Of a DNA stretch of 64,000 bases, positions 12,344 to 26,800 are shown in pieces. Position 1 is the stretch's first letter. Each line of letters opens with the position of its first letter. The notes below the pieces were generated by a model. That model was not told the DNA's origin. It made no database searches and saw only the letters and a program-made list of their open reading frames with translations. The DNA is from Maylandia zebra (Eukaryota; Chordata; Actinopteri; Cichliformes; Cichlidae): the NCBI RefSeq assembly GCF_041146795.1, contig NC_135188.1:3519919-3583918 (forward strand), written 5' to 3'. The position numbers were made by a program, and so were the translations under genes.

Positions 12344-14791
12344 AATCATTCCGATGCAACGCGTCTCTTCTGTGGGTTTCAACAGAAGTGAAGCTTGAGC
12401 ACGAAAAGCTCGTGGTGCACAGATGCATTTGAGTAATGCCTCTAATCCCTGTGCACTCTTTGATGAAGTTATTTTGAATTTCTTTCTTCCGAGGAGACAC
12501 CAACAACTCTCATGGCAATTGCATCTGCAGATCGTTAAACCCGTTTTTTTTTTCTTTTATATATATTCTTCTCTCACCCATGTTGTATATATCCCTTGCT
12601 AAAAAATAACAAAACATTTAATTATTTTTTTAAACAAGGAACTGCATCTTTAAATCTATTTCCAGGATATTCTCTGCTAACAGATTAGTTCCTTTATCAT
12701 CACTGGGTCATTTTAACAAGTTGTGGCAGGTACAAGGTTTTCCAGTTGGAGATCGGGATCTAGAACTAGTGACTCACTTGAATTCTCAGATGAGTTCAGC
12801 GGGGTTGTCACTCAGTTTAAAAGGATGCTTCCAGCTCTCTTTGCCTTGTCCTTCACTGTCTCTTTATCTCTCAACACTTGTCCCTTCCTGTTAGCCCTCT
12901 TCATCACGCTTTCTTTCTCCATTTGTGTCACACTGCCTGTCACCTTTCCATCAACAGCCTCAGTGATGTGTTTGTTTCCTTTTTTTTTTCTCCTTTCTAT
13001 CCTTCCTGAAGAGGTGTGGGAAGCATTGGTGTGAGCCATTAAGTGGCTTCTCTGTCTAGAGAATATGTATATCTGCAAATTGTGCATTTTAGAGCACCCT
13101 CGTGTTTTTGAGTGTCCTTGAGAAACAAATTCTTCTGAAAATACTAAAGTTGTTCAGTGGATTTTCTTGGCCTGGGTGGAAGTATGGTCTGAGGACAGTA
13201 ATATAGTCTAATACCGACTTTCAAACCTGGCAGTCCAAGTGTTTTATGTTCATGGTTATGCTTATTATTGGCTCTTTCTGTTCTGATCATTCATTAAAAG
13301 CACCGCAGGACATTCGACAAAGCTGTGATTAAATCCATATTATGCTGAGCTTCAGCTATGTTGATGAAATACAGTGTTGCCTATTTAGTATCAGGAGCAA
13401 TTCAATAAAACTTAAACAAACAACAGGACTATAGCTTAATAAATGCTGGCAGTTTTGCATGTTTTTCAACAGTCCAGTACAAATTGATAGATGTGGCATT
13501 AAACCGGAGCCACCATATGGTTTCATAATGATTTTCCTTGTCTGAAACAGCGATTAGTTTATAGGAACTTTTAAAGCAACCAAGCACTGGGTTTAAATAA
13601 ATTTGATCCCATGTTAACTTTAAAGATATTTCTGTTGTTTGATTTTCACATTTTAGTTGCTTTGGCAATGTGGAGTAAATCATAGCTAAGAATAATTTTT
13701 AGAAGATTAAAGGAAAATCGTCAAATGCCTCTTGTAGTTAAAGGGGTACGGTGTAGTTATTCTGAGGGAGCGAATCCTTCTTTTTGAAAACTTTGTTTTG
13801 TTGTGCTAAATGTGCTACCTCCTAGCATCATGTCCGAATAACCAGCAGCTTGCCTGACTTTAGCAGTTAACTTAAAGCAAAGCCGTTAGCATGGCTATGG
13901 CTTAGAAGCTTAATCCTATCACTACCTCGCTTCTTGTCATTTAGCATTTTTCTTCTCATTTCCCGATTGGTCTTTTTATGTTTCTGTATATGACCACAAG
14001 GAACACATTGTTTTTCATGTGATACGGTACCCCAAGACCAGACTGTCTGTGTTCACTCTAGCTGCTAAGCTGGTGTAAGTCCGACTGTCTTTCTAGGATC
14101 CAGAAAGCTGGTGTAAGTGTCGTCCTCTTTCTAGGATCTGTCTTCAGTTCACGAGGTCAGGTCGGCCTGGTCGCAGCATGAGATGAATGGGTTTGTGTGT
14201 GTTAGGCATGTCAACAGCACATGGCTATATCTCCATTGCCCCCTTTAACAGTGAATGACTACTTCTAGGAACTAATTTGAGTTACCTCAGCAGGCGAAGC
14301 CAAAAGGGCGGATGCCCGATTTGCATTGGGACTTTCGGCCCAGCTGTTTGTTTGTTTTCCAGGACTGCTTGGTCAGCCTGTTCTGTGTTAGCTCGTGTTG
14401 TTTAAGTTCCAAACTTTTATCACTTGCAAAACAGTCTTTATCTTATCCCTGACTCAGTTATGGGCTCATCGATTCTCTGTGGGCCTGTGTTTAAAAAACC
14501 CCCCAAAAAACAAAAGTGGCAGGTCTGTGTTTGATTCAAGAGAACTACAAATGTGGTCTGCCTGTGGGAAAACAATATATGTACTTTCCAAACAATTTGC
14601 TTTGCTTGTATGAATGCTTGCTATAGGGAAACTGAAAGAAATGGGGGAAAGAGTTTATTCCTCTTCTGTTCAGAAGTATATTTGATTTCACTGGAGGGTT
14701 TCACAGGGCAGAATTTGGGGTCAGAGAGGTTTGCTATCTGAAGCCTTTATGTTGTCACAGCCGTAAGCCTTTATGGACACAACTCCCCCCC

Positions 14792-14822
<31 letters not shown>

Positions 14823-17800
14823 ACACACACTTTTCTTTATGTTTCCAGCAAGACAGGAATGATACACAGCTGTAACATCTGTTCTGCTTGTAAAATGAGC
14901 GGTATTAATTTTGGCTGACAAAGCAGTACGAAAATGGAACAGGTGTCCTTGAAGCAGCTTTGGACAGAGTGCTGCTTATGTAACAGTGGACTGTATCTTT
15001 ATTTTCTATCACCAGCAACCATTCGTATCTCCTAAAATCACAGCTGTGCAGAAAATAAACAGGGGCTTTTCTCAACTCATGATCTAATGTCCTCGCACAG
15101 GCGGGGCGATTAGGAGTGTGTGGTGGTAGTGTTAGTGCAGTCATGAGGGCTGGGAAGAGAAGGAGAGCAGTGCCCTCCCCCAGCCATCCAGCCAGCCATC
15201 CGTTGCTACCTTCTTCCTCCCTGGGTCTATTCGGCTCTCAGTCCCCTCCTCCCCGGGCCTCCCACCTTCTTGACAGCTGGCCTGCTGAGCTGCACATACT
15301 TACCCGGGGATAAGAGGATTTACTGACACAATTGATCAGATATCAACCTCATTTAGTCAAGAAATGAATGTTAAAAGGGTGGTGATTTTTATGCTGGTGT
15401 GTGCAGACAATTTGAGGGGGGGTTTCTCCCCCCCTCTTTTAGTGTGAGCGAGTATGTGCGCATGCAAGGAGTGAGTGTGATGGTTTGCAGCCAGCGCAAA
15501 TGAGCCGGACTGGCAGCGCGGAGATTTCTTAATTACATGTTCACTGAATCTAATGAGCTCCTCAGGCTGTCCGTCTGATTACTTTAGGATGCATTCTGTT
15601 CTATGTCATTTGGTCACGGCACTGTCATCTACAGACTTTAACTCATTTTGCATAAAAACACATATAGAGTAGACGGTTATTGAACGAATCCATGCACATG
15701 CTGAGGATTCCTTTTTGTTGGGGTTCATGTGATAGATTTTGAAGTTTATGTTGTCATTTAGGAGTGCTGCTCCTGCTGCTCCCACCCCGTCATCCCCTCA
15801 CTGTGCACTCCCAGTGCTGGTCTGCTCTCCAGACGGGAGATATTATTAGTTTGGTCTTATTGAATTACTACTCAGTGCAGCGCTCCATCCAGTTACAACC
15901 CAGTAATTAACTGCAAGGGATTTAGAGGGTTTGTGGTTTGTGATGTTTTTTTTAAACCTGTTGATCATCAGATCAATGTGATGTATTTGTGGCTTTGGGT
16001 ATTCCTTCCTTTGGCTTTCAAAGTAAATATGATCATCTGACACAGCAGAGGCAGTTTGATGAGGATGTTTGAATCTTTTGCATGCAAGGGAACAGAATAA
16101 TGTGATGTTGTTAAGCTCAGTAAAGGTCATATTAAGAATTATTGTTAGTATTCACTGGTCTGGTTAAGTGGTTAGTCTATAAAAATGCCTTGGAGGCAAA
16201 AAGTACTAATCCCAATTTTCCAAAGACTACAGCAAAAAGAATCAAAGAGTCTACCGCGATTGGTTTGTTATTGTTGATAACTGTGCAATCACTCTACATT
16301 CAAAGATCTTTCAAACACAATAAGCATATCAAAAGGGAGCTAATATGAAAATAGGCTGATGTGCTGTAAAACTCTATGGGTTACATTTCTTGCTAAAAGT
16401 AGCTGTGATTTACACTGGGTCAATTTTTAGGAGCCTTTCATCGCAAAGTCAGATCAAGCTGCATTTTAGCAGGTTATTGTGCGAGTCCTGCATCCGCCCT
16501 CAGTGCAGTAATTTCTGGGAACGATCAGTAGAGACCTGCGCTGCTGCAGACAGAAAACTCTTTTGAACTTGGCTCAGGAGTTTGGTAACAAGTGACCTTT
16601 GATTTGCGACACTAGTGTTCAAAGGTGCCCTTCACTGCTCTGTTTGCTCTCAGATAGATGCTTGAGTTGCTGAAGCGTTGCATAGGTTTAGACAAGACTG
16701 AGAGGGAAAAGTCAAACGACATATTTGTGAATGCTGCAGACTGCTAACGTACATTTCTGTGCCACGAAATGAATGGATGGATTATGGTCAAATATAGTCT
16801 GTGCATTTAAGAGTCTTTGTTGTGCAAGTGACTTAGATTGGACTGCCAGTTGAGGCGGGTCATTCAAGGATAGGCTTCTTTGAGCCGCTCGGGGCCCATT
16901 TGTGCTTCCTCCACTGAGCATGTTGGCCTTCTTACACACGGACACAAAACTCGCACACGCCCTTCCCAAAGCATGTTCACCTCTCTAGCAATTCCCTTTT
17001 AGGCATCCCACCAGCTGACTGTCCGTGTGCTTTTCTTTTCCCCTGTGTAATGCAGCCACGAACACACTCAGGTCTGGGCGAAGATTTGTCGTTAGTGTTG
17101 TGTCAAACATGTATGTTGTTTTTCAGAGTTTAAACGGACCCTGTCTCCAGACAAGCAGGAAATCTGAACATTCAGGTCACAAATAGAACTGCACCGATCT
17201 ATCCACCGATCTACCTACTTTACTTTTCATTTCTCTCCATATTTTCATCCTCATATTATCTTTTACATCTAGTCTTGTTGGTCTTCAGAGCATGTTGCTA
17301 AACTATTGGCTGCTGGAGTACCCTGTTGCCATATCTCCCACTCTGTACTAGAATAGAATGGATCTTTATGAACCCCAAAGGGAATTTGTCATGCACATAA
17401 AAGAGGGGCCATTGCACGAAATCAGACACAGAACATGTTGTACAGTGGACGTCTATTACATAAGAGTGTTGATTGGATGAAAATGCACTCGGGAAAGTTG
17501 GGAACAATGCCACATAGTTGAATTTCAATCTATGTAGTGCATTTTGTAACAGCCTGGAGTGTGAAGTATATTTCTTTTATCCATTCAGCTCTGTGGGAGA
17601 GAGAGGAAGGCCCCAATCCATTTCTGCCTGCCAGGGATCACTTGTGGAGGGCTGGAGAAAGTGGGCGAGTAAAGAAGGGGGTGGAGGATATAGTTTCACT
17701 GCTAAACAGGAAGTTGCACAACATCTGTTCCTTTGCGTACAGAGAGGGAGTGAATGGCCAGCTGTGTCTTACTGTGTGTCTTTGTGCAGAAAGTGCTGCG

Positions 17801-20800
17801 TCCAGCCCGACAACATGACATTATTCCCTTTTTCACAATTTCTTCATATTTCAGCGCAATGGTCTTTCATTACTCAGTCACCATTTCCTTTAATGTGGTA
17901 TAAGTGGGTGCTAAAGGTTAAATATCACAGCAACATTTCAAAACTGTTTCAAAATGTTTGACAAGTTGCTCTGAGTAAAGCCTTAAAACTGAAGTCAAAC
18001 TTTTTCAGGTCTAAAAGGTCAAAAACAAATTGTGACAGTTTTTCCCCCAGAGTCAGATAAACAAACAGATTAGCAGCATTAGCGTTTAGCAATTTTGACA
18101 CATTTTTATCAGATCAGATAAGGAAAACCAAGTTTAATTTATATTTGTGTGTTCCATTTCAAGTCACAGTGACCATGTTAGTAAAGGGGCCTGCAGAAAA
18201 AGCGATGACAGCAATGAAATTCAAAATAAATAAGATGATGCGAACTTCAAAAGCAGAGATTAGAAATCATAATTACAGACCAAACCATATGTATAGGATG
18301 TTTTCATTCAGTGGGAGCAGGAAAACTCTTGTTTTAGGCTGATATTTTTGGTGAAATCTAAAATGCACTAAATAAATTTAAGTCAGGAAAAAGAACATGC
18401 TTTTGAAAGAGTGCTGACAAGTACATACAATTCAGATTTTGTGCAATTATGACATACAGGAGGAGCTGAGATGGCTCTTTAGATTTAAGATTATCACACA
18501 GACTAGTCACAGCGAGGTCTAGGTCATAGCTGATCCTTTTTTTTTTTTTTTTTGAACTGTTGATTAGTTGTCAGAATCTTTTCTGTGGTAAATCATTCTT
18601 AAAATGGTGAAAATGTCCCTTTCCCTTCTTTTAAATCTCGCAAGATTTTTCTAGATGTCTTGTTTTGTCTGGTCAACAGTCCCGCAATCCTTGGACATAA
18701 TCAGTTTACTGTCACATAAGAAAGGGGGAAGCATCAAATTCTTCACTTTTGAGAAGCTAGAACCTGCAATTTATTGTGTTAAATGAGACTTCACAATAAA
18801 CCAAGCAAACAAATCGACTCATGGAGCTCTTGTTGCCCAGCTAATCTCCAGCATCTCAAGGGTCATGCTGTAGTCACGCTGTTTTTGACTCATGATTTTA
18901 ATTGATCACTAGCATTTTCTTGTTATTTACAGTATTTTTAGCAACTCAGATTTGTTTACAACCATGAATCTCTACTAAATGAACTTTCAAGTGATAAAAG
19001 ACTCCATTCTTATCTGTTGGAAAGTGCACAATCAATAATCATCTTTTAAACTTTCAACTTTTAAGTTAAATAAGTGTATTTTTTGACATTGGAGATCTAG
19101 GTTATTAGTAGTTGTGACAAAAAGACATCAAACCCTCCCTTGGGGCTCTCTCCGGGCACCCGGTTCAGCTTTGATTCAGGAAAAAAAAAAAGGACTTTGA
19201 AGATTATAAGAAACCCAAAACACAGGTGCTGTTCATTGCGTGTCTGTGCAATCATGCCACAACCCAGCTTTATAGACGCACATGGGACACAAGAATGTGA
19301 CATTTAACTAAGAACAGTGGTGCAAAGCCCAGTATCACGCTGAGTTTGTGTGTGTGTTTGTGTGTGTAAATGGAGGCAGGGGATATACACTGACAAAAAA
19401 GCCAAAACTTCTGCAGGCTTATCCAAATATTTATGTGCATATGGTGGTCTGTCACTCTTCATCAGTAGCATTTTACTCAAGAAAGCCCAGTTTTGTTCGC
19501 GTCGTTGAGTCATCACCATTAGCCCAGAGGGGTACTGCTTATTGCATCTGTCTGTATTATGATAGCCTTTGGCATTTGTGTAAAGATGTGTCTTGGTCTC
19601 TTGCTCGTACACACCATATGTATATGATGGTATTTGCTGAATTTGTATTACTCGCAGCTACAACACATGCATGAAATTACACACCATGCCCTGTTACCCA
19701 GCTGACTGACAGCTTTTCTAAGTAGGTCATCTATGTAAATGCCAGCCTGTCAGTTTACATCAATGGCCGCTGAGCAAAGTCAGCATCCTGTGACCAAAAT
19801 CAGATGGGCTTCACTCTGTGTCGCTAAATTTACACTCCAAAAGGACACATGGCACCACTGGCCAACAATATATAACCCAAACCTGGATTCTAATTAGATA
19901 ACATCATCATTTTGACAGTTGCTAGACTTTACGTTTTAAAGTGTGATTATTTAGTGTATCCATTCATGTGGAACCTCTAAACTGTTTCGAACCTTGAAGC
20001 TAATTTTTATACAAATGTATCAAATGACTAATGGTAATGTAGAGACGTCCTTTTTGAACAATCCACTGATTTCCGTCATCTGACTGTAGAGCATCATCCT
20101 GATCATCAGTTTGGTTTTATCCTCCACAACTTTACTGTTCAGGTCTTCGTTCTATAAATATTGTTTCAGAAAAAAAACACTGAACACATCGGCTCAGTAC
20201 CAAATGACAAACTATAGTGGAGCCAGATTTATTTAGTTTTTCTCCTAGTTGGTGGAGACTTGATAGCTAACAAGGGTTTGATGTGGTTGAATTTTATTTT
20301 AATTTATTCGCCTCTGTTTATTAGTTTTATGTCTATTGTATCTGTGATTCAGCAAATCTGTGGTGTCGAGTTCAGCTTCATGAAGTCAGACAAGTCGGTA
20401 TTGGTTTCAAACTTGTTACACTGTCACCCAATACCCCGAAAGTCATGCATTTTAGATTCAAGCAGTTTATTTTGGATGCAGCTAAAAACTGGCCTTGGGT
20501 GGATATTTTGATTTTCGTAATACACAAAATTCCCAGATTAATAGGTCCTTCCTAGGACCTAAGTTAGCAGAGATACAGTACTGGGTTATATAATGTTTCT
20601 GTTATTCTGCCGCTGTGTATATACATAAATATTAGAATCGCCTTTGAATAGTCTGCTGTTCAAGTGGCTTTAGATAGTGTCTGCTCAAAGTACAACTTCG
20701 CAAAGAAAGCATGTGTGGTAGCATGGATGCATTTGTTTGTGTAGGTGTACCTTCCTAATTCTTTTATTCCTAACTCCTAAATCCAAAGTATTTGCTTGTT

Positions 20801-23800
20801 CTTTTCAACATGCACCTTCTTCCTTTCCAGACTCTACAGGGCCGATGAGTACAGCCCACTCCCACCCCCCTTTGATGGGCAGCATGGTGGGTCACCCATC
20901 AGTCATCAGCACCTCCAGGCCCTTACCGTCCCCCATGTCCACCTTGGGCTCACCAATGAACGGCCTGGCCTCTCCCTATCCAGTTATTACATCTTCCCTG
21001 GGCTCGCCCTCTGTATCGCTGCAGTCTACTCCCAACATGAACTTCGGACCACTCAGCAGTCCACAGGTGAGACATGTGGGGGTGTTTGGTCGTCAGAAGA
21101 TAACAATGAATTGTTATTTCCCTAAATGGCTCGAGTATAAAGTTGCTTTTATGTATCCATGAAATTATCATGACAGGATTATTATTATTTTTGCATTTAT
21201 ATTTGAAATGTTTGTTCTTCTTTCACCATTCTCTGTCAAAGCGAACTCTTAAGGCAGGTAAGTAAAAAAAAAAAAATGCACCACTCAGAACCCCATTTGG
21301 AAATGCCAGAGAATGTGTTTTGAAGCAGAGTTTGTGTGTTTTAAGGTAGTGAAGAATGCAAATACTACTTGCTAGAACTGTTACTTTTGGCAAGGTGCAC
21401 ATGTATTAAATAACATGTTTTTCGGTGGTCATGTGCCTTTATTGCTTGGGATCTCCTCCAGCAGACAGGACTTTGAAGGTTAGCCATATCCAATGTGTTT
21501 GGCAGGCATAGCTTGGCTTTACTCTCACTCTTTTACCCTTCTGCTGACCTTTAAACTTTTCTCCCTAAAGGTCATCCATGAGTTCTGAATTACTACACTC
21601 ATAGAATTGGACATATAAGACACAGTATGACTATTAATGGATTCCTGAAAGACGGAGAAAGGGCAGCCTAATTTTTCCTGGTTTCTCCTTCTTCCTTTGC
21701 GGATATTTCTATTTATTTGTTTTACTTTTATGTGCTCATTTAGGCATATACTAATAATACCAAGGCTCTTTACGTCACAGGAGCTCTGTTGCACTTTTTA
21801 AGCTCAGTGATTTGACAGTCAGCCATACAAACAGAAACAAAGATGTTTGGATGCACATGGTGCTTTCAAGGCTAGATTCAGGACCGTGCTGTTGGGAATA
21901 GCAGGCGATGATATACATTTTATGATAGAGATTTTGGCTTTTTTGCTGCATGCCAAAAACAAAGCTGCTGGCAGGTTTTTTATCATGTAATGTATGTTTT
22001 TCATGGAGTGAAGATTACGAACATGACAGTGTTAGCAACATGAGGCAACATGAAATCATTATTTTAATTACAAGGAGAAATGATGTGTAAATTTGATTTA
22101 TTTGGATGATTGTGACTGACTTTGTTTTACATCATCACATTTGCTTTGGAGTAGCTGATAACTGATTTTCTGATCAGTTAAATAATCAGCGATTTAATGA
22201 ATTCATCAATCAGCAAAAATTTACTCAAAAAAAATCAATTTCATTTTACAGAAATCTTTACATATAGATTTAAAAAACAAACACGTGCATCACTCAGTAA
22301 ACCTTGCATGTCTCATGCAGTATTTTCTTCATACCATGTGTTGAATAAAAAATGTATGAAGCATCAATAATCCATATGCAGTGCTCGTAGCCGTTTTCTA
22401 CAGCATCCTGTTGTCTGTGTAAAGCTGCATGTTGTCTAAACGACAGTTTAAAAACACTTATTTTTTTAGATCATGCAAAATTAATTATGAAAACTCTATG
22501 CTACGCTGAATAGCTGCTCACTACAGACACGCCAATAAGCGAGCACGCTGTTGCTGAAAGCTTATTTAGGGTGTGACCGCCTCCCTGCAGGCAGCCAGCA
22601 TGCTGACATTAAACTGAATGACGGCAAAAAGAAACACTCTTGTGTGATGGTCTCTGCTGCAAATTCATGGATATAGAGTCCCAAATTCAGACTGCCATTG
22701 GAGAATATTGAGAGTGCACTTTGTAAATAAGTGATAGGATCTGTCAGAAGGATGTCCGATACTGTATATCATGCTGCATCATATACTACAAGGTATATGT
22801 AGGCCAGGCTTGTTTTTTTCTGGTTGGAATCTGGAGATCAAGCAAATATGCTTTCCATGTGTCTCTCTGAGAGAGGATCGACAGGCTGGACGATGATAAG
22901 AAGAGAAAGAAGCAGATATGAAGAAATCAAAGGAGGCTTAACTTGTTGCTCTTTTTTTGGGAAACATATTATATTACACATTATTTCTAAATTGGCCATA
23001 CTTAGTGGTTTGGAGTCTTGATGTACCATATTTGGGAGTTACTCGTATATCTCGTGGGGTTCCTTGGGATCAGGTGCGAAACCCTACGCTGCAGTAAGAG
23101 ATATAAATCATGTCAGTTGAAGTGTGCATTATTGTGCATCTACTTGGGATTGAAAGCTGCTGTAAGCACTGCTTATGATATAAAAAAATGGCAGATAAAA
23201 TACATTTGGCCTTCATTGGAGGTCTAACAGAAATGCCAACTGTCATCACAAAGCATAAAATTCACCATGAGTTCCCTCTGCTGCTGAGTTTGAGAACTGC
23301 GCCTGCTCCACGTGACTCCCCCTTCCTGCGACTCTCCCTGTCAGCAAACATTAAAAAACCTGTATGACAGGCCTCAGCCACTCCTACAGGCTGAGCATGT
23401 GATCATACCAAGACACTTTCACAATAAAGTGTGTGGGTGGGGGAACAAAAAAATATGAGTGAGCGGAAGACAAAATGAGAAAATAGGGGAAGGGAGAGAG
23501 TGTCATGAGACTACCACAAACTTTTCACTCTTACTTCCCCTCTGCTTCCTCCTCTGCTCTGTTCCGTTCAGCTCTGGCCACCTCAGCTTTAATTCTTTGT
23601 TCTCTCTTCTCTCTTCCTGTCATCTGCAGATGAACTCTATGAACAGTGTTAGCAGCTCAGAGGACATCAAGCCTCCGCCGGGCCTACAGAATCTGGGAAA
23701 CATCAACTACCAATGTACGAGCCCGGGAGGGATGTCAAAGCACATCTGTGCCATTTGTGGGGACCGCTCCTCAGGTAATGTTAGCATGCAAGGACGGAGG

Positions 23801-26800
23801 AGAGGGATGGGCAAGCATATTTACACTCCCACTCACCACCACAACTCCCCCCACCCAGATGAGAACAGATAGTAGACAAAGACGGACTTGTTTGAAGTCA
23901 TTTGTTAAGTATTTTGTCAGGATTTGTGCCGTATGTTTCTGCAAATATCTTTTATCGGTGTGTTGTTACAAGTAGGTTGTCTATCATACAGAAAATAGTT
24001 AACACATTTCCAATCCTAATTCTAAAGATGTGCCCAGAAATTAGTCTACAAGCCAGTGCGACGCTTTATGCACTGTGACGCAAGCTGAATAGTGGTCCTA
24101 ATCAATATTGATCCTGTGGCTTTATTCTCCTCAGGAAAGCACTATGGTGTATACAGCTGTGAGGGATGTAAAGGTTTCTTCAAGAGGACCGTGCGCAAAG
24201 ATCTCAGCTACACTTGTCGAGATAACAAGGAGTGCCTGATTGACAAGCGCCAGCGAAACCGCTGCCAATACTGCCGCTACCAGAAGTGCCTGGCCATGGG
24301 CATGAAAAGAGAAGGTGTGTATGGAGGGTTAGAAAAAGGTTGGTTCGAAATTTTAACAATATGTGACATTTTGCAGTTAAAATAAAATCACATGTGGTTT
24401 TGTCTTGTAGTAAAACTATAATTTTCAGGTAAATTCAGTTTTGTTTATTGAATGTTCTATATAGCGCCAAATTACGACAAGAGTCGCTTCAAGGCGCTTA
24501 ATATTGTAAGATGAAGACGCTACAAGAATAGAGAAAATCCCAACATTCAGACGTTCCCCTGTGAGCAAGTACTCGGCAAAAGTGGGAAGGAAAAAAACCT
24601 CATGGCAGAACCAGGCTCAGGGAGGCGCGGCTATCTGTCGCGACCGGTTGGAGGGGTTTTGAGTTATCTGCTAATATTACAGATTTTCTAGTCAACAATT
24701 CAGGATGTTTAAATGCTGTGTGGTTTTTTTGTGTGTCTGTGTGCAGCGGTGCAGGAGGAGAGGCAGCGTGGGAAAGAGCGGGGTGAGAATGAGGTAGAAT
24801 CCACCAGCAGTTTCAATGAGGACATGCCTGTGGACAAGATCCTAGATGCTGAGTTGGCTGTAGAACCCAAAACAGAGACGTACAGCGACGGCAGCCCCGG
24901 GAACTCGGTAATTAATACAGACACTGGTCCATGTCTCTTTCACTGTTTGTATTATGAATCTGAGGCAGTTTTTCTGGGGAGAAACTAGATGCCAAGATGT
25001 GCTGTGCTATTAAGATATACTGATCTTATTATAAACATAAACACACAAGCTTGGCTAAATAGTTTTGAGTGTGAAGCTGAGACCGGATGGAATTGGGTCA
25101 GTTGAATATAAATAACACAAGCTGAGGAGTTTATGGGAATAAATCTAGGCTTTGCTCCAAAATTCTGACAAGCTACTTTGTGCAGTTGTCATAATCTCCT
25201 GGGTTAATCTGTTGAGATAATGTAGCCGAGCTGCCGAGTTGCTCTGGTCCAAAACTAACTCTTAAATCTGACAAGTTAGTAAACAAATTAAGTAAACACT
25301 GATTTAGCAATTTACTGGGTATGAGCTCAAGCACTTAAATGAATTTTAAAACCTAGAGGTTGGATAACAAAGCCACAATTTAAAAGCTGTGCGGAACTTG
25401 AATTGAATTGTGCTTCAAGATATTTCCCTTCTTTGGTATGTAGAATTTAGGATTGTATTAAAACTACCGCAAGCAACGAGAGAAATTGTTGGTTTAAAAA
25501 GAGTCAAAAATAGCCACTGCTGCACCTGGTTACCAGCTGTTGCTAGAAAAGGTTTAGATGTCACTAACAGTGCCTACAATCACATTAAATCGGTCTGGCA
25601 CTTGTCCTACATGTTCTTCTCCAGACCAATGACCCCGTCACCAATATCTGCCAAGCAGCAGACAAGCAGCTTTTCACCTTGGTGGAGTGGGCGAAAAGGA
25701 TCCCGCACTTCTCCGAGCTCCCCCTCGATGACCAGGTCATCTTACTACGAGCAGGTAGACACGCAAACACAAACCAGTGCATGCGGCAAGCTTATGCTCA
25801 CACAAATATCAGACCACACACTCATACACAGCAGTTTCCTGCAAGGGTAAACAGTCCTTTATCCTCCCTTTCCCCCCTCACTTTTTGTGTAGTATTTTCA
25901 TTCAGCATAGTTGCCGAGCCGATGTCAAGCAGTCTATTTAAGTCTTTTTTTTTTTTTGTAACATCTAGTTTAATGGAGCAGTGAAACCAAAATAACTGGA
26001 CCATTTGCAAGTCCCAGCAGTGCAGTTTGCTGCCAGTGCTGACCTCTGCTGGGAGGAGATTTAACACATGCCAGGACGATAAAGTGAAAAAGTCACAAAA
26101 TGGATAATTAATTTTAAGCAAGCAGGGAAATCACAGAACATGTTTTGTGTATTTAATTTACACAAACTAAAGACGGGCTTTAAAGAGACGAGTGGATCGA
26201 GATGTCACTCGTTTTTCTTGTTCCTTTTTTGTGTCCAGGCTGGAACGAGCTACTAATTGCATCATTCTCGCATCGCTCGGTCACGGTAAAAGACGGTATC
26301 CTGCTGGCAACAGGTCTTCACGTCCACAGAAGCAGCGCCCACAGTGCTGGAGTTGGCTCCATCTTTGACAGGTAGGAAGGATTGAAAGATGAGACAAAAA
26401 GATAAAATAATGTGACATTTAGACTCCTTCATGATTAACCTCTTAATTCTGTATATTTTGTGGTTGGAGGCAACCCCCCCCCCCAACACCACCGTTAACT
26501 GGCTGTAAATGTTACTAATGTCTTAACTGCATTCATTTCAGTGTGTTGTCATTTAAGCTAAGTACATATTTGCATAGAAATGCAAATTCTTTACTGAGAA
26601 ATTATTCTAATTCTTGTACTGATTTAATTCAGTCCTATTTTTGTGACTAGTCATTGTTTCTTTCTTGATTTCCTGCAGAGTACTCACAGAGTTAGTATCT
26701 AAAATGAAAGATATGAAGATGGATAAGACGGAGCTCGGCTGCTTGCGAGCAATTGTCCTCTTCAATCCAGGTCAGTCTGGCCTCTTGAGACTGTTACATA

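Larger units (their letters stand above)
6505..20830 (+). other. rxrg intron 1 (14.3 kb)
   Basis: The intron of the long rxrg form. It holds the alternative first exon (12205), a TG tract, a long C tract and some non-repetitive blocks that could be enhancers (about 8935-9110, 10600-10850 and 15470-15600). No other gene or complete mobile element was recognised in it. Confidence 0.7.

Noticed and set aside
12044-12506. ORFs rich in HTHTHT on the minus strand
   Set aside because: Frames through a TG microsatellite.
12723-13034. 103-codon plus-strand ORF with a hydrophobic stretch
   Set aside because: CT-rich tract codes for Leu/Phe/Ser; the hydrophobic look comes from composition.
17518-17961. 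147-codon plus-strand ORF in rxrg intron 1
   Set aside because: Overlaps another open frame, no domain or signal, and no splice sites of compatible phase tied to rxrg.
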